Part shown: in pieces, positions 8,606-18,334 of the stretch | How the letters are laid out: each line of letters starts with the position of its first letter | Position numbering within the stretch: position 1 is the first letter of the stretch | Assembly: GCF_001880325.1 (NCBI RefSeq) | Contig: NZ_CP016312.1 | Span: forward strand, 1,971,183-2,035,182 | DNA: 64,000 bases | Direction: 5' to 3' | Source of the DNA: Thermus brockianus | GTDB lineage: Bacteria > Deinococcota > Deinococci > Deinococcales > Thermaceae | The notes under the pieces: model-generated | Told to the model about the DNA's origin: nothing | Database searches by the model: none | What the model saw: the letters and a program-made list of their open reading frames with translations, nothing else | Program-made: the position numbers and the translations under genes

Positions 8606-8611
8606 ATCTTA
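8606..8611 (-). promoter_or_regulatory. Leaderless -10 of smpB fused to upstream stop codon
   Basis: TAAGAT on the minus strand, 7 nt before the GTG of smpB. Its TAA (8611-8609) is the stop codon of the carbon-nitrogen hydrolase. Confidence 0.5.
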
Positions 8612-9316
8612 CCAGAGGCGGTAGGCCCCTTCCCGGCGGTGCCTGAGGAGGGGATAGCGGGCCCGGTAGGCCTCGAGGAAACCCCAATCGGGCTCGGCGA
8701 GGAGGAGGCCTTCCTCCTCCCTCCGCCCGAGGACCCGGCCGTCGGGGCCCACGAAGAGGCTTGGGCTTCCCGTGTCCGCCCGGCTCGCCAAGAAGAGGTA
8801 GGCCTGGTTCTCCGCCGCCCGGGCCCGGGCCAGGACCTCCATGAGGTCGGCGTAGGCCCCGGGCCAGGCAGCCCCCACCAGAAAGGCCTGGGCGCCCCCG
8901 AGGGCGTAGGCCCGGAAGAGTTCGGGGAAGTCCAGATCGTAGCAGAGGGCGAGGCCGAAGGCGCGCCCCTCGTGCGCCAGGGGCACGGGACCATCCCCTG
9001 GGCGGAGCCCCTCGTCCCCCTCCTCCTCCGGCGTCAGGTAGAGGTGGACCTTGGCGTAAGCGGGGCCTTGGGGGAAGACCTGGAGGCGGTTTTGCCCTTC
9101 TAGGAGGAGGCCTACCGCCACCCTTAGGCCCACCTCCCCCGCCAGGTCCTCGAGGGCTTGGGGGAGCCCGGGCGCTTCCCGCTTGCCCAGGATGAGCTCG
9201 GGAAGGAGCAAAAGCCCCGCCCCCTCGGCCCGCGCCTCCCGGGCCAGGGGGTGGAGGGCCTTAAGGAGCTCCTTCGGGCTATCCCGCTTGGAAAGGTGGG
9301 CCAGGGCGAGGCGCAT
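8609..9316 (-). CDS. Carbon-nitrogen hydrolase (nitrilase superfamily)
   Basis: 235 residues with the Glu-Lys-Cys triad of the superfamily in order: Glu in LLLLPELIL (near residue 40), Lys in AYAKVHLY and Cys in LALCYDLDFPE. Members hydrolyse amides (omega-amidase, deaminated-glutathione amidase) or condense carboxylates with ammonia. The protein is shorter than most (~260-280) and ends at YRLW, so the substrate is open. The ATG directly follows the bioY stop (TAGATG), indicating coupling. Its own stop doubles as part of the smpB promoter. Confidence 0.85.
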   Translation of the reverse strand: MRLALAHLSKRDSPKELLKALHPLAREARAEGAGLLLLPELILGKREAPGLPQALEDLAGEVGLRVAVGLLLEGQNRLQVFPQGPAYAKVHLYLTPEEEGDEGLRPGDGPVPLAHEGRAFGLALCYDLDFPELFRAYALGGAQAFLVGAAWPGAYADLMEVLARARAAENQAYLFLASRADTGSPSLFVGPDGRVLGRREEEGLLLAEPDWGFLEAYRARYPLLRHRREGAYRLW

Positions 9317-9922
9317 CTACCGCCGGCCCAGGAAGCGCCAGGCTGTGGGCAGGAGCAGGGCGGCGAGCACTGCCTTCACCAGGTCGCCGGGGATGAAGGG
9401 GAAAAGCCCCATGGCCAAGACCCCTCCCAACCCCGTGAACTTGCCCGCGCCCAGAAGCCAGGCGCCAAGCCAGGGAAGGCCCACCAGGTAGAGGAGGGCA
9501 TTGCCCGCGAGCATGGCGAGAAGGGTGCCGAGGAAGCTCCGGTCCAGGCCGAACCGCTCCACCAAAAGCCCCACAAGACCCGCCGCCAGGGGGAAGGCGA
9601 GAAGGAACCCTCCCGTGGGCCCGAGGATTCGGGCGAGCCCCCCCGTACCCCCGGCGAAGACGGGAAGCCCCATGGCCCCCTCCAGGAGGTAGGCCAAGAG
9701 GGCCAGGAAGCCGAGCCGGCTCCCCAGGGTTGCCCCCACCAGGAGGATGCCCAGGGTCTGGAGGGTGAGGGGCACCGGGGTGAAGGGGAGGGGGATGGCC
9801 ACCTGGGCGGTGAGGGCCACGAAGAGGCTTCCCGCCAGGACCAGGCTTAGGTCGCGGGCCAGGGTGCGCTTGGGCCAGAGGGTTTTGGCCAGAGGGGTGT
9901 AGCTTAGGGCTTCCGTCTTCAT
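9317..9922 (-). CDS. bioY: Biotin transporter BioY
   Basis: BioY is the substrate-binding S component of ECF-type biotin uptake. The protein has about six membrane helices and the family signatures PLPFTPVPLTLQTLG and GAMGLPVFAGGTGG near the N-terminal third, plus FIPGDLVKAVLAALL near the C-terminus. ATG at 9922 is chosen over a TTG at 9931 because it fits the promoter (-10 at 9939-9934). No ecfA or ecfT gene is adjacent, so it would act with shared ECF modules elsewhere or alone. A BirA-like operator overlaps the promoter, pointing to biotin repression. First gene of the operon running to mazG. Confidence 0.92.
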   Translation of the reverse strand: MKTEALSYTPLAKTLWPKRTLARDLSLVLAGSLFVALTAQVAIPLPFTPVPLTLQTLGILLVGATLGSRLGFLALLAYLLEGAMGLPVFAGGTGGLARILGPTGGFLLAFPLAAGLVGLLVERFGLDRSFLGTLLAMLAGNALLYLVGLPWLGAWLLGAGKFTGLGGVLAMGLFPFIPGDLVKAVLAALLLPTAWRFLGRR

Positions 9923-9925
9923 AGT

Positions 9926-9962
9926 CGTCAACCAAACTACGCTCCCGTGGTTTACATGTCAA
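9926..9962 (-). promoter_or_regulatory. bioY promoter with BirA-type operator
   Basis: On the minus strand TTGACA (9962-9957), a 17-nt spacer and TAGTTT (9939-9934) form the promoter. Half-sites TGTAAACC (9956-9949) and GGTTGACG (9933-9926), 15 nt apart, match the biotin operator layout of BirA repressors. The two half-sites flank the -10. The mRNA leader would be only about 4-5 nt. Confidence 0.75.
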
Positions 9963-10003
9963 GGCCTTAAAGGTGCGGGCCGGGAGGCTTAAGGATCTAG
10001 GGG

Positions 10004-10009
10004 TATACT
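10004..10009 (+). promoter_or_regulatory. -10 element of the gap-pgk operon
   Basis: TATACT preceded by GGGG, with no convincing -35. It predicts a leader of about 80 nt holding two hairpins (CCGC-TT-GCGG near 10033-10045 and GGAAG-GG-CTTCC near 10069-10080) and ending in the SD TAGGAGGTGA before the gap ATG. Confidence 0.5.
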
Positions 10010-10092
10010 GGAGCCGTGCCTTCTTCCCCTTGGCCTCCCACGCCGCTTGCGGTGGGGTGGTGAGGGTGGAAGGGCTTCCATATAGGAGGTGA

Positions 10093-11091
<999 letters not shown>

Positions 11092-12261
11092 ATGCGCACC
11101 CTGCGCCAGTTGGACCCCAAGGGGAAGCGGGTCTTGGTGCGGGTGGACTACAACGTGCCCATCGAAAACGGGGTGGTCCAGGACGAAACCCGCATCCAAG
11201 AAAGCCTCCCCACCCTGCGCCACCTCCTCGCAGGGGGGGCTTCCTTGGTCCTCCTCTCCCACCTGGGCCGGCCCAAGGGGCCTGACCCCAAGTACTCCCT
11301 GGCCCCGGTGGCCGAGGCCCTGGCCCGCCACCTCCCGGGGGCGCGCTTCGTGCCCCATAGCCCGGGCTCGGAGGAGGCCTACCAGGCGGTGCGGTCCTTG
11401 GGGCCAGGGGAAGTGGCCCTCCTGGAAAACGTCCGCTTTGAGCCGGGGGAGGAGAAGAACGACCCTGAGCTCGCCGCCCGCTACGCCCGGCTTGGGGACG
11501 CCTTTGTCCTGGACGCCTTCGGGAGCGCCCACCGGGCCCACGCCAGCGTGGTGGGGGTGGCGCGGCTTCTGCCCGCCTACGCCGGCTTCCTCATGGAGAA
11601 GGAGGTGCGGGCCCTCTCCCGCCTCCTCCACGAGCCCGAGCGGCCCTACGCCGTGGTCTTGGGCGGGGCCAAGGTTTCCGACAAGATCGGGGTCATTGAA
11701 AGCCTCCTTCCCCGCATTGACCGGCTTCTCATCGGTGGGGCCATGGCCTTTACCTTTCTCAAGGCCTTAGGGGGCGAGGTGGGGAAGAGCCTGGTGGAGG
11801 AGGACCGGCTGGACCTGGCCCGCGACCTCCTCAAGCGGGCGGAGGGCTTGGGCGTCCGGGTTTACCTTCCCCAGGACGTGGTGGCGGCCACGGAGATAGC
11901 GGCCGGGGTGGAGACCCGGGTTTTCCCTGCGGACGCCATCCCCGTGCCCTACATGGGCTTGGACATCGGCCCCAAGACCCAGGAGGCCTTCGCCGAGGCC
12001 CTAAAGGGGATGCGCACAGTCTTCTGGAACGGGCCCATGGGGGTCTTTGAGGTGCCCCCCTTTGACCAGGGGACCTTGGGCGTGGGCCGGGCCATCGCCG
12101 CCCTCGAGGGCGCCTTCACCGTGGTGGGCGGGGGCGACTCCGTGGCGGCGGTGAACCGCTTGGGCCTTAAGGAGCGGTTTGGCCACGTGTCCACCGGGGG
12201 CGGGGCCAGCCTGGAGTACTTGGAAAAGGGCACGCTCCCCGGGATTGAGGTCCTGGAGTAG
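11092..12261 (+). CDS. pgk: Phosphoglycerate kinase
   Basis: 389 residues. The N-terminal substrate signature is [12 protein letters not shown], followed by [28 protein letters not shown] and [12 protein letters not shown]. The nucleotide domain has [24 protein letters not shown] and [15 protein letters not shown]. It transfers phosphate from 1,3-bisphosphoglycerate to ADP. The gene is translationally coupled to gap and followed by a strong terminator, so gap-pgk is a two-gene unit. Confidence 0.98.
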   Translation: MRTLRQLDPKGKRVLVRVDYNVPIENGVVQDETRIQESLPTLRHLLAGGASLVLLSHLGRPKGPDPKYSLAPVAEALARHLPGARFVPHSPGSEEAYQAVRSLGPGEVALLENVRFEPGEEKNDPELAARYARLGDAFVLDAFGSAHRAHASVVGVARLLPAYAGFLMEKEVRALSRLLHEPERPYAVVLGGAKVSDKIGVIESLLPRIDRLLIGGAMAFTFLKALGGEVGKSLVEEDRLDLARDLLKRAEGLGVRVYLPQDVVAATEIAAGVETRVFPADAIPVPYMGLDIGPKTQEAFAEALKGMRTVFWNGPMGVFEVPPFDQGTLGVGRAIAALEGAFTVVGGGDSVAAVNRLGLKERFGHVSTGGGASLEYLEKGTLPGIEVLE

Positions 12262-12272
12262 GTTGGCCACCA

Positions 12273-12302
12273 CCCCGCCCCCTCTAAAGGGGGCGGGGTT
12301 TT
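12273..12302 (+). terminator. Rho-independent terminator after pgk
   Basis: A perfect 10-bp stem CCCCGCCCCC / GGGGGCGGGG (12273-12282 with 12289-12298) with loop TCTAAA, followed by TTTT. Confidence 0.92.
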
Positions 12303-12305
12303 CGT

Positions 12306-12311
12306 TATGAT
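12306..12311 (+). promoter_or_regulatory. Leaderless -10 of tpiA
   Basis: TATGAT ends 6 nt before the tpiA ATG and begins 4 nt after the pgk terminator's T tract. No good -35 is seen; its position would fall in the terminator stem. Confidence 0.5.
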
Positions 12312-12317
12312 GGCCCC

Positions 12318-13070
12318 ATGCGCCGGGTACTGGTGGCGGGCAACTGGAAGATGCACAAGGTCCCTTCGGAGGCCCGGGTATGGTTCGCCGAGCTCAAGCG
12401 GCTCCTTCCCCCCTTGCAGTCGGAGGTAGCCCTCCTCCCCGCCTACCCCATGCTCCCCGCCGCCAAGGAGGTCTTTTCGGGGAGCCAGGTGGCCTACGGG
12501 GCCCAGGACGTTTCCGCCCACCGGGAGGGGGCTTACACGGGGGAGGTCTCGGCCCGGATGCTCGCCGATCTGGGGTGCCGCTACGCCATCGTGGGCCACT
12601 CGGAAAGGCGGCGCTACCACGGGGAGACGGACGCCCTGGTGGCGGAAAAGGCGAGGAGGCTTTTGGAGGAAGGCCTCACCCCCATCCTCTGCGTGGGGGA
12701 GCCTCTGGCGGTGCGGGAAAAGGGGGAGGCGGTGCCCTATACCCTGGCCCAGCTCCAGGGAAGCCTGGAAGGGGTGGAACCCCCTTCCCCAGACGCCCTG
12801 GTCATCGCCTATGAGCCCGTCTGGGCCATCGGCACCGGGAAGAACGCCACCCCCGAGGACGCCGAGGCCATGCACCGGGCCATCCGCCAGGCCCTGGCGG
12901 AGCGCTACGGGGAAGGGTTCGCCATGCGGGTGCGCATCCTCTACGGGGGGAGCGTGAACCCCACGAACTTCGCCCAGCTCCTCTCCATGCCCAACGTGGA
13001 CGGGGGGTTGGTGGGCGGGGCGAGCCTGGAGTTGGAGAGTTTCCTCGCCCTCCTGCGCCTGGCGGGCTAA
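12318..13070 (+). CDS. tpiA: Triosephosphate isomerase
   Basis: 250 residues. [13 protein letters not shown] carries the catalytic Asn/Lys, [12 protein letters not shown] the electrophilic His, and [18 protein letters not shown] the catalytic Glu and loop 6. [11 protein letters not shown] and [12 protein letters not shown] close the barrel with the phosphate site. It interconverts dihydroxyacetone phosphate and glyceraldehyde-3-phosphate. It lies downstream of gap-pgk but behind a strong terminator, with its own TANNNT hexamer 6 nt before ATG, so it can be transcribed independently as a leaderless mRNA. Confidence 0.98.
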   Translation: MRRVLVAGNWKMHKVPSEARVWFAELKRLLPPLQSEVALLPAYPMLPAAKEVFSGSQVAYGAQDVSAHREGAYTGEVSARMLADLGCRYAIVGHSERRRYHGETDALVAEKARRLLEEGLTPILCVGEPLAVREKGEAVPYTLAQLQGSLEGVEPPSPDALVIAYEPVWAIGTGKNATPEDAEAMHRAIRQALAERYGEGFAMRVRILYGGSVNPTNFAQLLSMPNVDGGLVGGASLELESFLALLRLAG

Positions 13071-13073
13071 ACT
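13068..13073 (+). promoter_or_regulatory. Leaderless -10 of the aminotransferase fused to the tpiA stop
   Basis: TAAACT, whose TAA is the stop codon of tpiA, lies 7 nt before ATG 13081. No SD precedes that ATG. Confidence 0.5.
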
Positions 13074-13080
13074 CATATTT

Positions 13081-14205
13081 ATGCGGCTCCACCCCCGGAC
13101 CCAAGCGGCCAAGGAGAGCATCTTCCCCAAGATGAGCGCCCTGGCGAGGGAGCTCGGGGCGGTGAACCTAGGACAAGGCTTCCCCACCAACCCCCCGCCC
13201 CCCTTCCTCCTCGAGGCGGTGGGGCGGGCCTTGGGGCGGTACGACCAGTACGCCCCCCCGGCGGGGTTTCCCCCTTTGCGGGAGGCCTTGGCGGAGGAGT
13301 TTGGGGTGGTGCCGGAGGCGGTGGTGGTGACCTCGGGGGCCACGGAGGCCCTCTATGTCCTCCTCCAAAGCCTGGTGGGGCCTGGGGAGGAGGTGGTGGT
13401 CCTGGAGCCCTTTTTTGACGTCTACCTGCCCGACGCCTTCCTGGCGGGGGGCGAGGCGCGGCTCGTGCGCCTCCACCTCACCCCGGAGGGCTTCCGTTTG
13501 GACCTCGCCGCCCTGGAAAGGGCCCTTACCCCAAGGACCCGGGCCCTCCTCCTCAACGCCCCCATGAACCCCACGGGCCTGGTTTTCCGGGAGGAGGAGC
13601 TCAGGGCGGTGGCGGAACTGGCCCGGAGGCACGGGCTCTTCCTCATCTCCGACGAGGTCTACGACGAGCTCTACTTCGGGGAGCGGCCCAGGCGGCTTAG
13701 GGAGTTTGCCCCCGAGCGCACCTTCACCGTGGGAAGTGCGGGGAAGCGCCTCGAGGCCACGGGCTACCGGGTGGGCTGGATTGTGGGGCCGCCCGAGTTC
13801 ATGCCCACCCTGGCGGGAATGCGCCAGTGGACGAGCTTTTCCGCCCCCACCCCCTTGCAGGCGGGGGTGGCGGAGGCCTTGAGGGTGGCCCGGGGGGAGG
13901 GGTACTACGAGGCCTTGCGGCAAAGTTATAAAAGGCGGCGGGACCTCTTGGCGGAGGGCCTCAAGGCCTTGGGGCTTAGGGTTTTCCTCCCCGAGGGGAC
14001 CTATTTCCTCATGGCCGAGCTTCCCGGTCTGGACGCTTTCTGGCTCGTGCGGGAGGCACGGGTGGCCCTTATCCCCGCCGCCGCCTTCTACCTCCAGGAC
14101 CCCCCCAAGGACCTCTTCCGCTTCGCCTTCTGCAAGACGGAAGAGGAGCTTTCCCTGGCCCTGGACCGCCTTTCCCGTGTGGTAAACTCCCCCCGTGAAA
14201 CTTAA
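13081..14205 (+). CDS. PLP-dependent aminotransferase, class I/II (fold type I)
   Basis: 374 residues. It has NLGQGFP and YDQYAPPAGFPPLREALA at the N-terminus, the PLP-phosphate SGATEALY, NAPMNPTGLVF (Asn), ISDEVYDELYF (Asp/Tyr) and SAGKRLEATGYRVGW carrying the Schiff-base lysine. The C-terminal arginine motif is FRFAFCKTEEEL. The pattern resembles the kynurenine/methionine (YbdL, KAT) subgroup. This would be a broad transaminase for methionine or aromatic acids, but substrate preference is inferred. ATG 13081 is preceded by a TANNNT element and no SD. The last 11 nt overlap the E1 alpha gene. Confidence 0.88.
   Translation: MRLHPRTQAAKESIFPKMSALARELGAVNLGQGFPTNPPPPFLLEAVGRALGRYDQYAPPAGFPPLREALAEEFGVVPEAVVVTSGATEALYVLLQSLVGPGEEVVVLEPFFDVYLPDAFLAGGEARLVRLHLTPEGFRLDLAALERALTPRTRALLLNAPMNPTGLVFREEELRAVAELARRHGLFLISDEVYDELYFGERPRRLREFAPERTFTVGSAGKRLEATGYRVGWIVGPPEFMPTLAGMRQWTSFSAPTPLQAGVAEALRVARGEGYYEALRQSYKRRRDLLAEGLKALGLRVFLPEGTYFLMAELPGLDAFWLVREARVALIPAAAFYLQDPPKDLFRFAFCKTEEELSLALDRLSRVVNSPRET
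14183..14188 (+). promoter_or_regulatory. Leaderless -10 of the E1 alpha gene, inside the aminotransferase gene
   Basis: TAAACT lies 6 nt before GTG 14195, inside the aminotransferase coding end. It would let the 2-oxo acid dehydrogenase genes be expressed separately. Confidence 0.4.
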
Positions 14206-15235
14206 AGTGGTCCAGTACCTGGAGAAGGGGGAGTTCCCCGTGGGGGCGGAGGAGGCCCTCGCCCTCTACCGGGCCATGCGGCGGGCCCGGTTTTTTGACG
14301 AGAAGGCCCTAACTCTGCAACGCCAGGGGCGGCTTGGGGTCTACCCTCCCTTCATGGGGCAGGAGGCGGCCCAGGTGGGGGTGGGCTTGGCCCTGGGGGA
14401 GGGGGACTGGGTGGTGCCCAGTTACCGGGAAAGCGCCCTGCTCCTCACCCGGGGGCTTCCCATCCACACCCTCATCCTCTACTGGCGGGCGCACCCCGCC
14501 GGTTGGCGTTTCCCTGAAGGGGTGCGGGCGGTGAACCCCTACATCCCCATCGCCACCCAGATCCCGCAGGCGGTGGGCCTCGCCCTGGCGGGCCGCTACC
14601 GGGGGGAGAACTGGGTGGTGGCCACGAGCATCGGGGACGGGGGGACGAGCGAGGGGGACTTCCACGAGGGGCTCAACTTCGCCGCCGTCTTCCGGGCCCC
14701 GGTGGTCTTCCTGGTGCAGAACAACGGCTACGCCATCAGCGTCCCTAAAGCCCGCCAGATGCGGGTGGAGTACATCGCCCAAAGGGCCGAGGGCTACGGG
14801 ATGCCCGGGGTGGTGGTGGACGGGAACGACGCCCTGGCCGTCTACCTGGAGGCCAAGAAGGCGGTGGAGCGGGCGCGGAGAGGGGAGGGGCCTACCCTCC
14901 TCGAGGCCCTCACCTACCGCCTTGCCCCCCACACCACCTCCGATGACCCCTCCCGCTACCGCTCCAAGGAGGAGGAGGAGGCCTGGCGGCGGAAAGACCC
15001 CGTTTTGCGCCTGCGGAAAGCTTTGGAGGAAAGGGGGCTATGGGACGCGGAGAAGGAGGGGGTGCTCCTCCAAGAATTGGAGGAGGAGTTCCAAAGGGAG
15101 CTCGCCCTGGCGGATAGCGTCCCCGAGCCCCGGCCCGAGGAGATCGTGGAGCACGTCTACGCCGAGATGGGGCCTGACCAAAAACGGGCCTGGGAGGCCT
15201 TGCGCCGCGGCCTGCACGCGGAGGAGGTATGGTGA
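14195..15235 (+). CDS. 2-oxo acid dehydrogenase E1 component, alpha subunit
   Basis: 346 residues. The ThDP motif begins with [18 protein letters not shown] and ends in QNNGYAIS (GDG...N pattern). [17 protein letters not shown] and the phosphorylation-loop-like [16 protein letters not shown] are typical of the alpha chain of pyruvate or branched-chain 2-oxo acid dehydrogenase. It decarboxylates the oxo acid and passes the acyl group to the E2 lipoyl arm. GTG 14195 overlaps the aminotransferase end. The beta gene overlaps its last 7 nt. Whether pyruvate or branched-chain oxo acids are used cannot be read off; the loop resembles branched-chain enzymes. Confidence 0.9.
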   Translation: MKLKVVQYLEKGEFPVGAEEALALYRAMRRARFFDEKALTLQRQGRLGVYPPFMGQEAAQVGVGLALGEGDWVVPSYRESALLLTRGLPIHTLILYWRAHPAGWRFPEGVRAVNPYIPIATQIPQAVGLALAGRYRGENWVVATSIGDGGTSEGDFHEGLNFAAVFRAPVVFLVQNNGYAISVPKARQMRVEYIAQRAEGYGMPGVVVDGNDALAVYLEAKKAVERARRGEGPTLLEALTYRLAPHTTSDDPSRYRSKEEEEAWRRKDPVLRLRKALEERGLWDAEKEGVLLQELEEEFQRELALADSVPEPRPEEIVEHVYAEMGPDQKRAWEALRRGLHAEEVW

Positions 15236-16224
15236 GGGAAAAGACGCGCGTCCTCAACCTGGTCCAGGCCATCAACGAGGCCTTGGACCTGGCCCTCGCC
15301 CGGGACGAGCGGGTTTTGGTCTTCGGGGAGGACGTAGGGCGGCTTGGGGGGGTTTTCCGCGTCACCGAGGGTTTGCAGGAAAAGTACGGGGAAAACCGGG
15401 TCTTTGACACCCCCTTAGCGGAAAGCGGCATCCTGGGCATGGCCATCGGCCTGGCCATGGGCGGGATGCGCCCCGTGGCGGAGATCCAGTTCGCCGGCTT
15501 CCTCTACCCCGCCTTGGACCAGATCCTCTCCCATCTGGGGCGTTGGCGGCACCGCAGCCGGGGCCGGGTGGGGTTGCCCCTCGTGGTGCGGGCCCCCTAC
15601 GGCGGGGGCGTGCACACCCCCGAGCAACACGCCGACTCCCCGGAGGCCATCCTCTGCCACACCCCGGGGGTGAAGGTGGTCATCCCCTCTAGCCCCGAAC
15701 GGGCGAAAGGGCTTCTCCTCGCCGCCATTGAGGACCCGGACCCCGTGTTTTTCCTCGAGGCCATCAAGCTGTACCGGGGTTCTAGGGCCGAGGTGCCGGA
15801 GGGCTACTACACCCTTCCCTTGGGAAAGGCCCGCATCCTGAAGGAGGGAAAGGCCGCCACCCTCATCGGCTACGGGGGCATGGTGGAGGTGATGTTGGAG
15901 GCGGCGGAGGTGGCGAAGCGGGAAGGGGTAGAGGTCATGGTGGTGGACCTGGAAACCCTGGTGCCCCTGGACGAGGACACCCTCCTTTCGGCGGTGAAGG
16001 AAACGGGCCGGGCCGTTGTGGTCTACGAGGCCATGCGCACCGGGGGCTTCGGGGCGGAGATCGCCGCCCGCATCGCCGAGGGGGCCATAGATTACCTGGA
16101 GGCCCCCGTGGTGCGGGTGGCGGGGTACGACGCCCCTTACCCGCCCTTTAGCGCCATTGAGCACCTCTACCGCCCCAACGCTAAAAGGGTTCTCGCAGCC
16201 TTGCGCCGGGTGATCACCCACTAG
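15229..16224 (+). CDS. 2-oxo acid dehydrogenase E1 component, beta subunit
   Basis: 331 residues, standard length. [40 protein letters not shown] and [18 protein letters not shown] form the ThDP-binding half contributed by the beta subunit. The C-terminal transketolase domain has [17 protein letters not shown] and [16 protein letters not shown]. It overlaps the alpha gene (ATG at 15229, alpha stop at 15235). No E2 or E3 gene follows; the next 160 bp are A/T-rich with inverted repeats, so the partners must lie elsewhere. Confidence 0.92.
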   Translation: MVREKTRVLNLVQAINEALDLALARDERVLVFGEDVGRLGGVFRVTEGLQEKYGENRVFDTPLAESGILGMAIGLAMGGMRPVAEIQFAGFLYPALDQILSHLGRWRHRSRGRVGLPLVVRAPYGGGVHTPEQHADSPEAILCHTPGVKVVIPSSPERAKGLLLAAIEDPDPVFFLEAIKLYRGSRAEVPEGYYTLPLGKARILKEGKAATLIGYGGMVEVMLEAAEVAKREGVEVMVVDLETLVPLDEDTLLSAVKETGRAVVVYEAMRTGGFGAEIAARIAEGAIDYLEAPVVRVAGYDAPYPPFSAIEHLYRPNAKRVLAALRRVITH

Positions 16225-16240
16225 GCTCGGCGTAACCCCA

Positions 16241-16260
16241 GGGAGGCATGAATGCCTTCC
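16241..16260 (+). repeat. Inverted repeat after the E1 beta gene
   Basis: GGGAGGCAT (16241-16249) pairs with ATGCCTTCC (16252-16260). There is no T tract, so it may be a weak terminator or mRNA-end hairpin. Confidence 0.5.
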
Positions 16261-16266
16261 CCGACT

Positions 16267-16317
16267 GTTCTTGTGTGCGCAAAGGCCCATGTTGCGCATA
16301 AGTTTGGCTATAAGAAC
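16267..16317. repeat. Nested inverted repeats upstream of the CBS gene
   Basis: The outer arms are GTTCTT (16267-16272) and AAGAAC (16312-16317). The inner arms are TGTGCGCAA (16274-16282) and TTGCGCATA (16292-16300). The stretch 16262-16383 is conspicuously A/T-richer than its surroundings. A TTGACA at 16349-16354 may be a -35 for the CBS gene, but no good -10 follows. Confidence 0.5.
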
Positions 16318-16383
16318 AGATAGTGATGGCTAAATGTAAGGATGTATCTTGACATATGGCCAACGCTATTCCATCATCAAGCC

Positions 16384-17019
16384 ATGAATTGGGGGCCGGT
16401 AAGCGCTCCGCTCCTTAAGGATCTGATGCGGACCGAGCTGGTGGTGGCCGGGCCCCAGATGTCCCTGGAGGAGGCCCACCGCCTTATGGCGCAGACGGGG
16501 GTGCGCTACCTGCCTGTGGTGGAGGGAAAGCGCTATTTGGGGCTTTTGGGGGAGCGCCAGCTCCGCTGGCTCCTGGCCCCTTGGGCTCCCAAGCACTTAC
16601 GGGCGGATCCGCAGGCTCCGGTAGGCCGCTTCCTCCAGACCTTTCCCGTGGCCCATCCTGACGAGCCTCCGGAGGAGGTGGCCTTTCGCATGGAGAGCGC
16701 CCGCATCGGGGGCATGCCGGTGGTGGAGGAGGGGCGTCTTCGGGGCATGGTTACCGCCTATGACCTCCTGCGGGGTCTTGCGGCCTTCCTCCGCCCCCAA
16801 GCACCGGCAAGCCGCCTGGAGCTCCTGGTGCCTGACCTGGAGGGGATTGCGGCCGTTCTCCGGGCTTTGAGGGCCACCCGCACCCCCCTGGTGGGCCTAC
16901 GCGTCTATCCGGAGGCAGGAGGGCTTGGGTTCAGGCTTCTCCTCCAGGTGGGAGCCCTGGACACAAGACCCTTGCGGCAGCACTTTCTCGCCTCGGGCCT
17001 GCATCTGCTTTGGCCCTAG
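16384..17019 (+). CDS. Tandem CBS-domain protein
   Basis: 211 residues from ATG 16384; the open frame starts at 16342, but the extra 14 residues look like non-coding sequence. Two CBS motifs are clear: LMRTELVVAGPQMSLEEAH...GVRYLPVVEGKRYLGLLGERQL and TFPVAHPDEPPEEVAFRM...IGGMPVVEEGRLRGMVTAYDLL. The last ~70 residues have an ACT-like pattern (RLELLVPDLEGIAAVLRALRAT). CBS pairs bind adenine nucleotides and act as energy sensors; the AcuB-type CBS-plus-ACT arrangement is the closest family. The target is unknown. No SD is evident. Confidence 0.8.
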   Translation: MNWGPVSAPLLKDLMRTELVVAGPQMSLEEAHRLMAQTGVRYLPVVEGKRYLGLLGERQLRWLLAPWAPKHLRADPQAPVGRFLQTFPVAHPDEPPEEVAFRMESARIGGMPVVEEGRLRGMVTAYDLLRGLAAFLRPQAPASRLELLVPDLEGIAAVLRALRATRTPLVGLRVYPEAGGLGFRLLLQVGALDTRPLRQHFLASGLHLLWP

Positions 17020-17046
17020 GACCCGGTTTTCTCCAGAGGGAAGCGC

Positions 17047-17052
17047 TAGAGT
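17047..17052 (+). promoter_or_regulatory. Possible leaderless -10 of hemL
   Basis: TAGAGT lies 7 nt before the hemL ATG. The intervening AAGGGAG could instead serve as an SD, so both modes are possible. Confidence 0.35.
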
Positions 17053-17059
17053 AAGGGAG

Positions 17060-18334
17060 ATGGAACGTTCCGTTTCCCAAAGGCTTTTTGCCGAGGCGCA
17101 AAACCACATCCCTGGCGGCGTATCCAGCCCCGTGCGGGCCTTTAGGGCCGTGGGGGGGACCCCGGTCTTCCTCGTGAAGGGGGAGGGGGCGTATGTCTTT
17201 GATGCGGACGGCAACCGCTACCTGGACTACGTGATGAGCTGGGGCCCCCTCATCCTGGGCCATGCCCACCCCGAGGTGGTGGCCCGGGTGAAGGAGGTGG
17301 CGGAGAAGGGGCTCACCTTTGGGGCGCCGCACCCCTTGGAGGTGGCCCTGGCCCAGGCGGTGAAGCGGGCCTACCCGGGGGTGGATCTGGTGCGGTTTGT
17401 GAGCACGGGGACCGAGGCCACCATGTCCGCTATCCGCCTCGCCCGGGGGTACACGGGCAGGAAGTACGTGGTGAAGTTCCGGGGCAACTACCATGGCCAC
17501 GCCGACGGCCTTTTGGTGGAGGCGGGCTCGGGGGCCCTCACCTTCGGCGTGCCCTCCAGCGCCGGGGTTCCCGAGGAGTACGCCAGGCTCACCCTGGTCC
17601 TGGAGTACAACGACCCCGAGGGGCTAAGGGAGCTCCTCAGGGCTCGAGGCGAGGAGATCGCCGCCATCATCTTTGAGCCTGTGGTGGGGAACGCCGGGGT
17701 CCTCGTCCCCACGGAGGAGTTTCTCAAGGCCCTCCATGAGGCCCAAAGCCATGGCGTTCTCCTCATCGCCGACGAGGTGATGACGGGCTTCCGCCTGGCC
17801 TTCGGTGGGGCCACGGAACGGCTCGGCCTAAAGCCCGACCTCATCACCCTGGGGAAGATCCTGGGCGGGGGGCTTCCCGCCGCCGCCTATGCCGGGAGGC
17901 GGGAGATCCTGGAGAAGGTGGCCCCCTTGGGGCCCGTCTACCAGGCGGGAACGCTTTCCGGGAACCCCCTGGCCATGGCGGCGGGGCTCGCCACCCTGGA
18001 GATTCTGGAGGGCAACCCCGGCGCCTACGCCTACTTGGAGGCCCTTGGGGCCAGGCTGGAGGCGGGCCTAAAGCAGGTCCTCTCCGCCAAGGGGATTCCC
18101 CACGCCGTGAACCGCATGGGCTCCATGCTCACCGTGTTCTTCACCGAAGGCCCCGTGGTCACCTTCCAGGACGCCAAGCGCACGGACACCGAGCTCTTCA
18201 AGCGCTTCTTCCACAGCCTCCTGGACCGGGGGGTCTACTGGCCGCCCTCCAACTTTGAGGCGGCCTTCCTCTCCCTGGCGCACACGGAGGAGGACGTGGA
18301 GAAGACCCTGGAGGCGGTGGAAAAGGCCCTGTGA
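17060..18334 (+). CDS. hemL: Glutamate-1-semialdehyde 2,1-aminomutase
   Basis: 424 residues. [14 protein letters not shown] is the typical N-terminus; [36 protein letters not shown] and [13 protein letters not shown] follow, with [20 protein letters not shown] carrying the PLP lysine. The enzyme makes 5-aminolevulinate for tetrapyrrole synthesis from glutamate-1-semialdehyde. The open frame begins at 16925, but the family start is ATG 17060. The stop overlaps the mnmE ATG by one base (TGATG). Confidence 0.96.
   Translation: MERSVSQRLFAEAQNHIPGGVSSPVRAFRAVGGTPVFLVKGEGAYVFDADGNRYLDYVMSWGPLILGHAHPEVVARVKEVAEKGLTFGAPHPLEVALAQAVKRAYPGVDLVRFVSTGTEATMSAIRLARGYTGRKYVVKFRGNYHGHADGLLVEAGSGALTFGVPSSAGVPEEYARLTLVLEYNDPEGLRELLRARGEEIAAIIFEPVVGNAGVLVPTEEFLKALHEAQSHGVLLIADEVMTGFRLAFGGATERLGLKPDLITLGKILGGGLPAAAYAGRREILEKVAPLGPVYQAGTLSGNPLAMAAGLATLEILEGNPGAYAYLEALGARLEAGLKQVLSAKGIPHAVNRMGSMLTVFFTEGPVVTFQDAKRTDTELFKRFFHSLLDRGVYWPPSNFEAAFLSLAHTEEDVEKTLEAVEKAL

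Noticed and set aside
9158..9850. A 230-codon open frame on the plus strand opposite bioY and the carbon-nitrogen hydrolase
   Set aside because: Rich in Glu/Gly/Pro, no domain, and it covers two well-supported genes on the other strand.
11949..13343. A 464-codon open frame on the minus strand opposite pgk and tpiA
   Set aside because: It spans two unmistakable glycolytic genes and a terminator, with low-complexity composition; a shadow frame.
16925..17059. N-terminal extension of HemL
   Set aside because: The extra 45 codons overlap the end of the CBS gene and do not resemble any HemL; the family start is ATG 17060.
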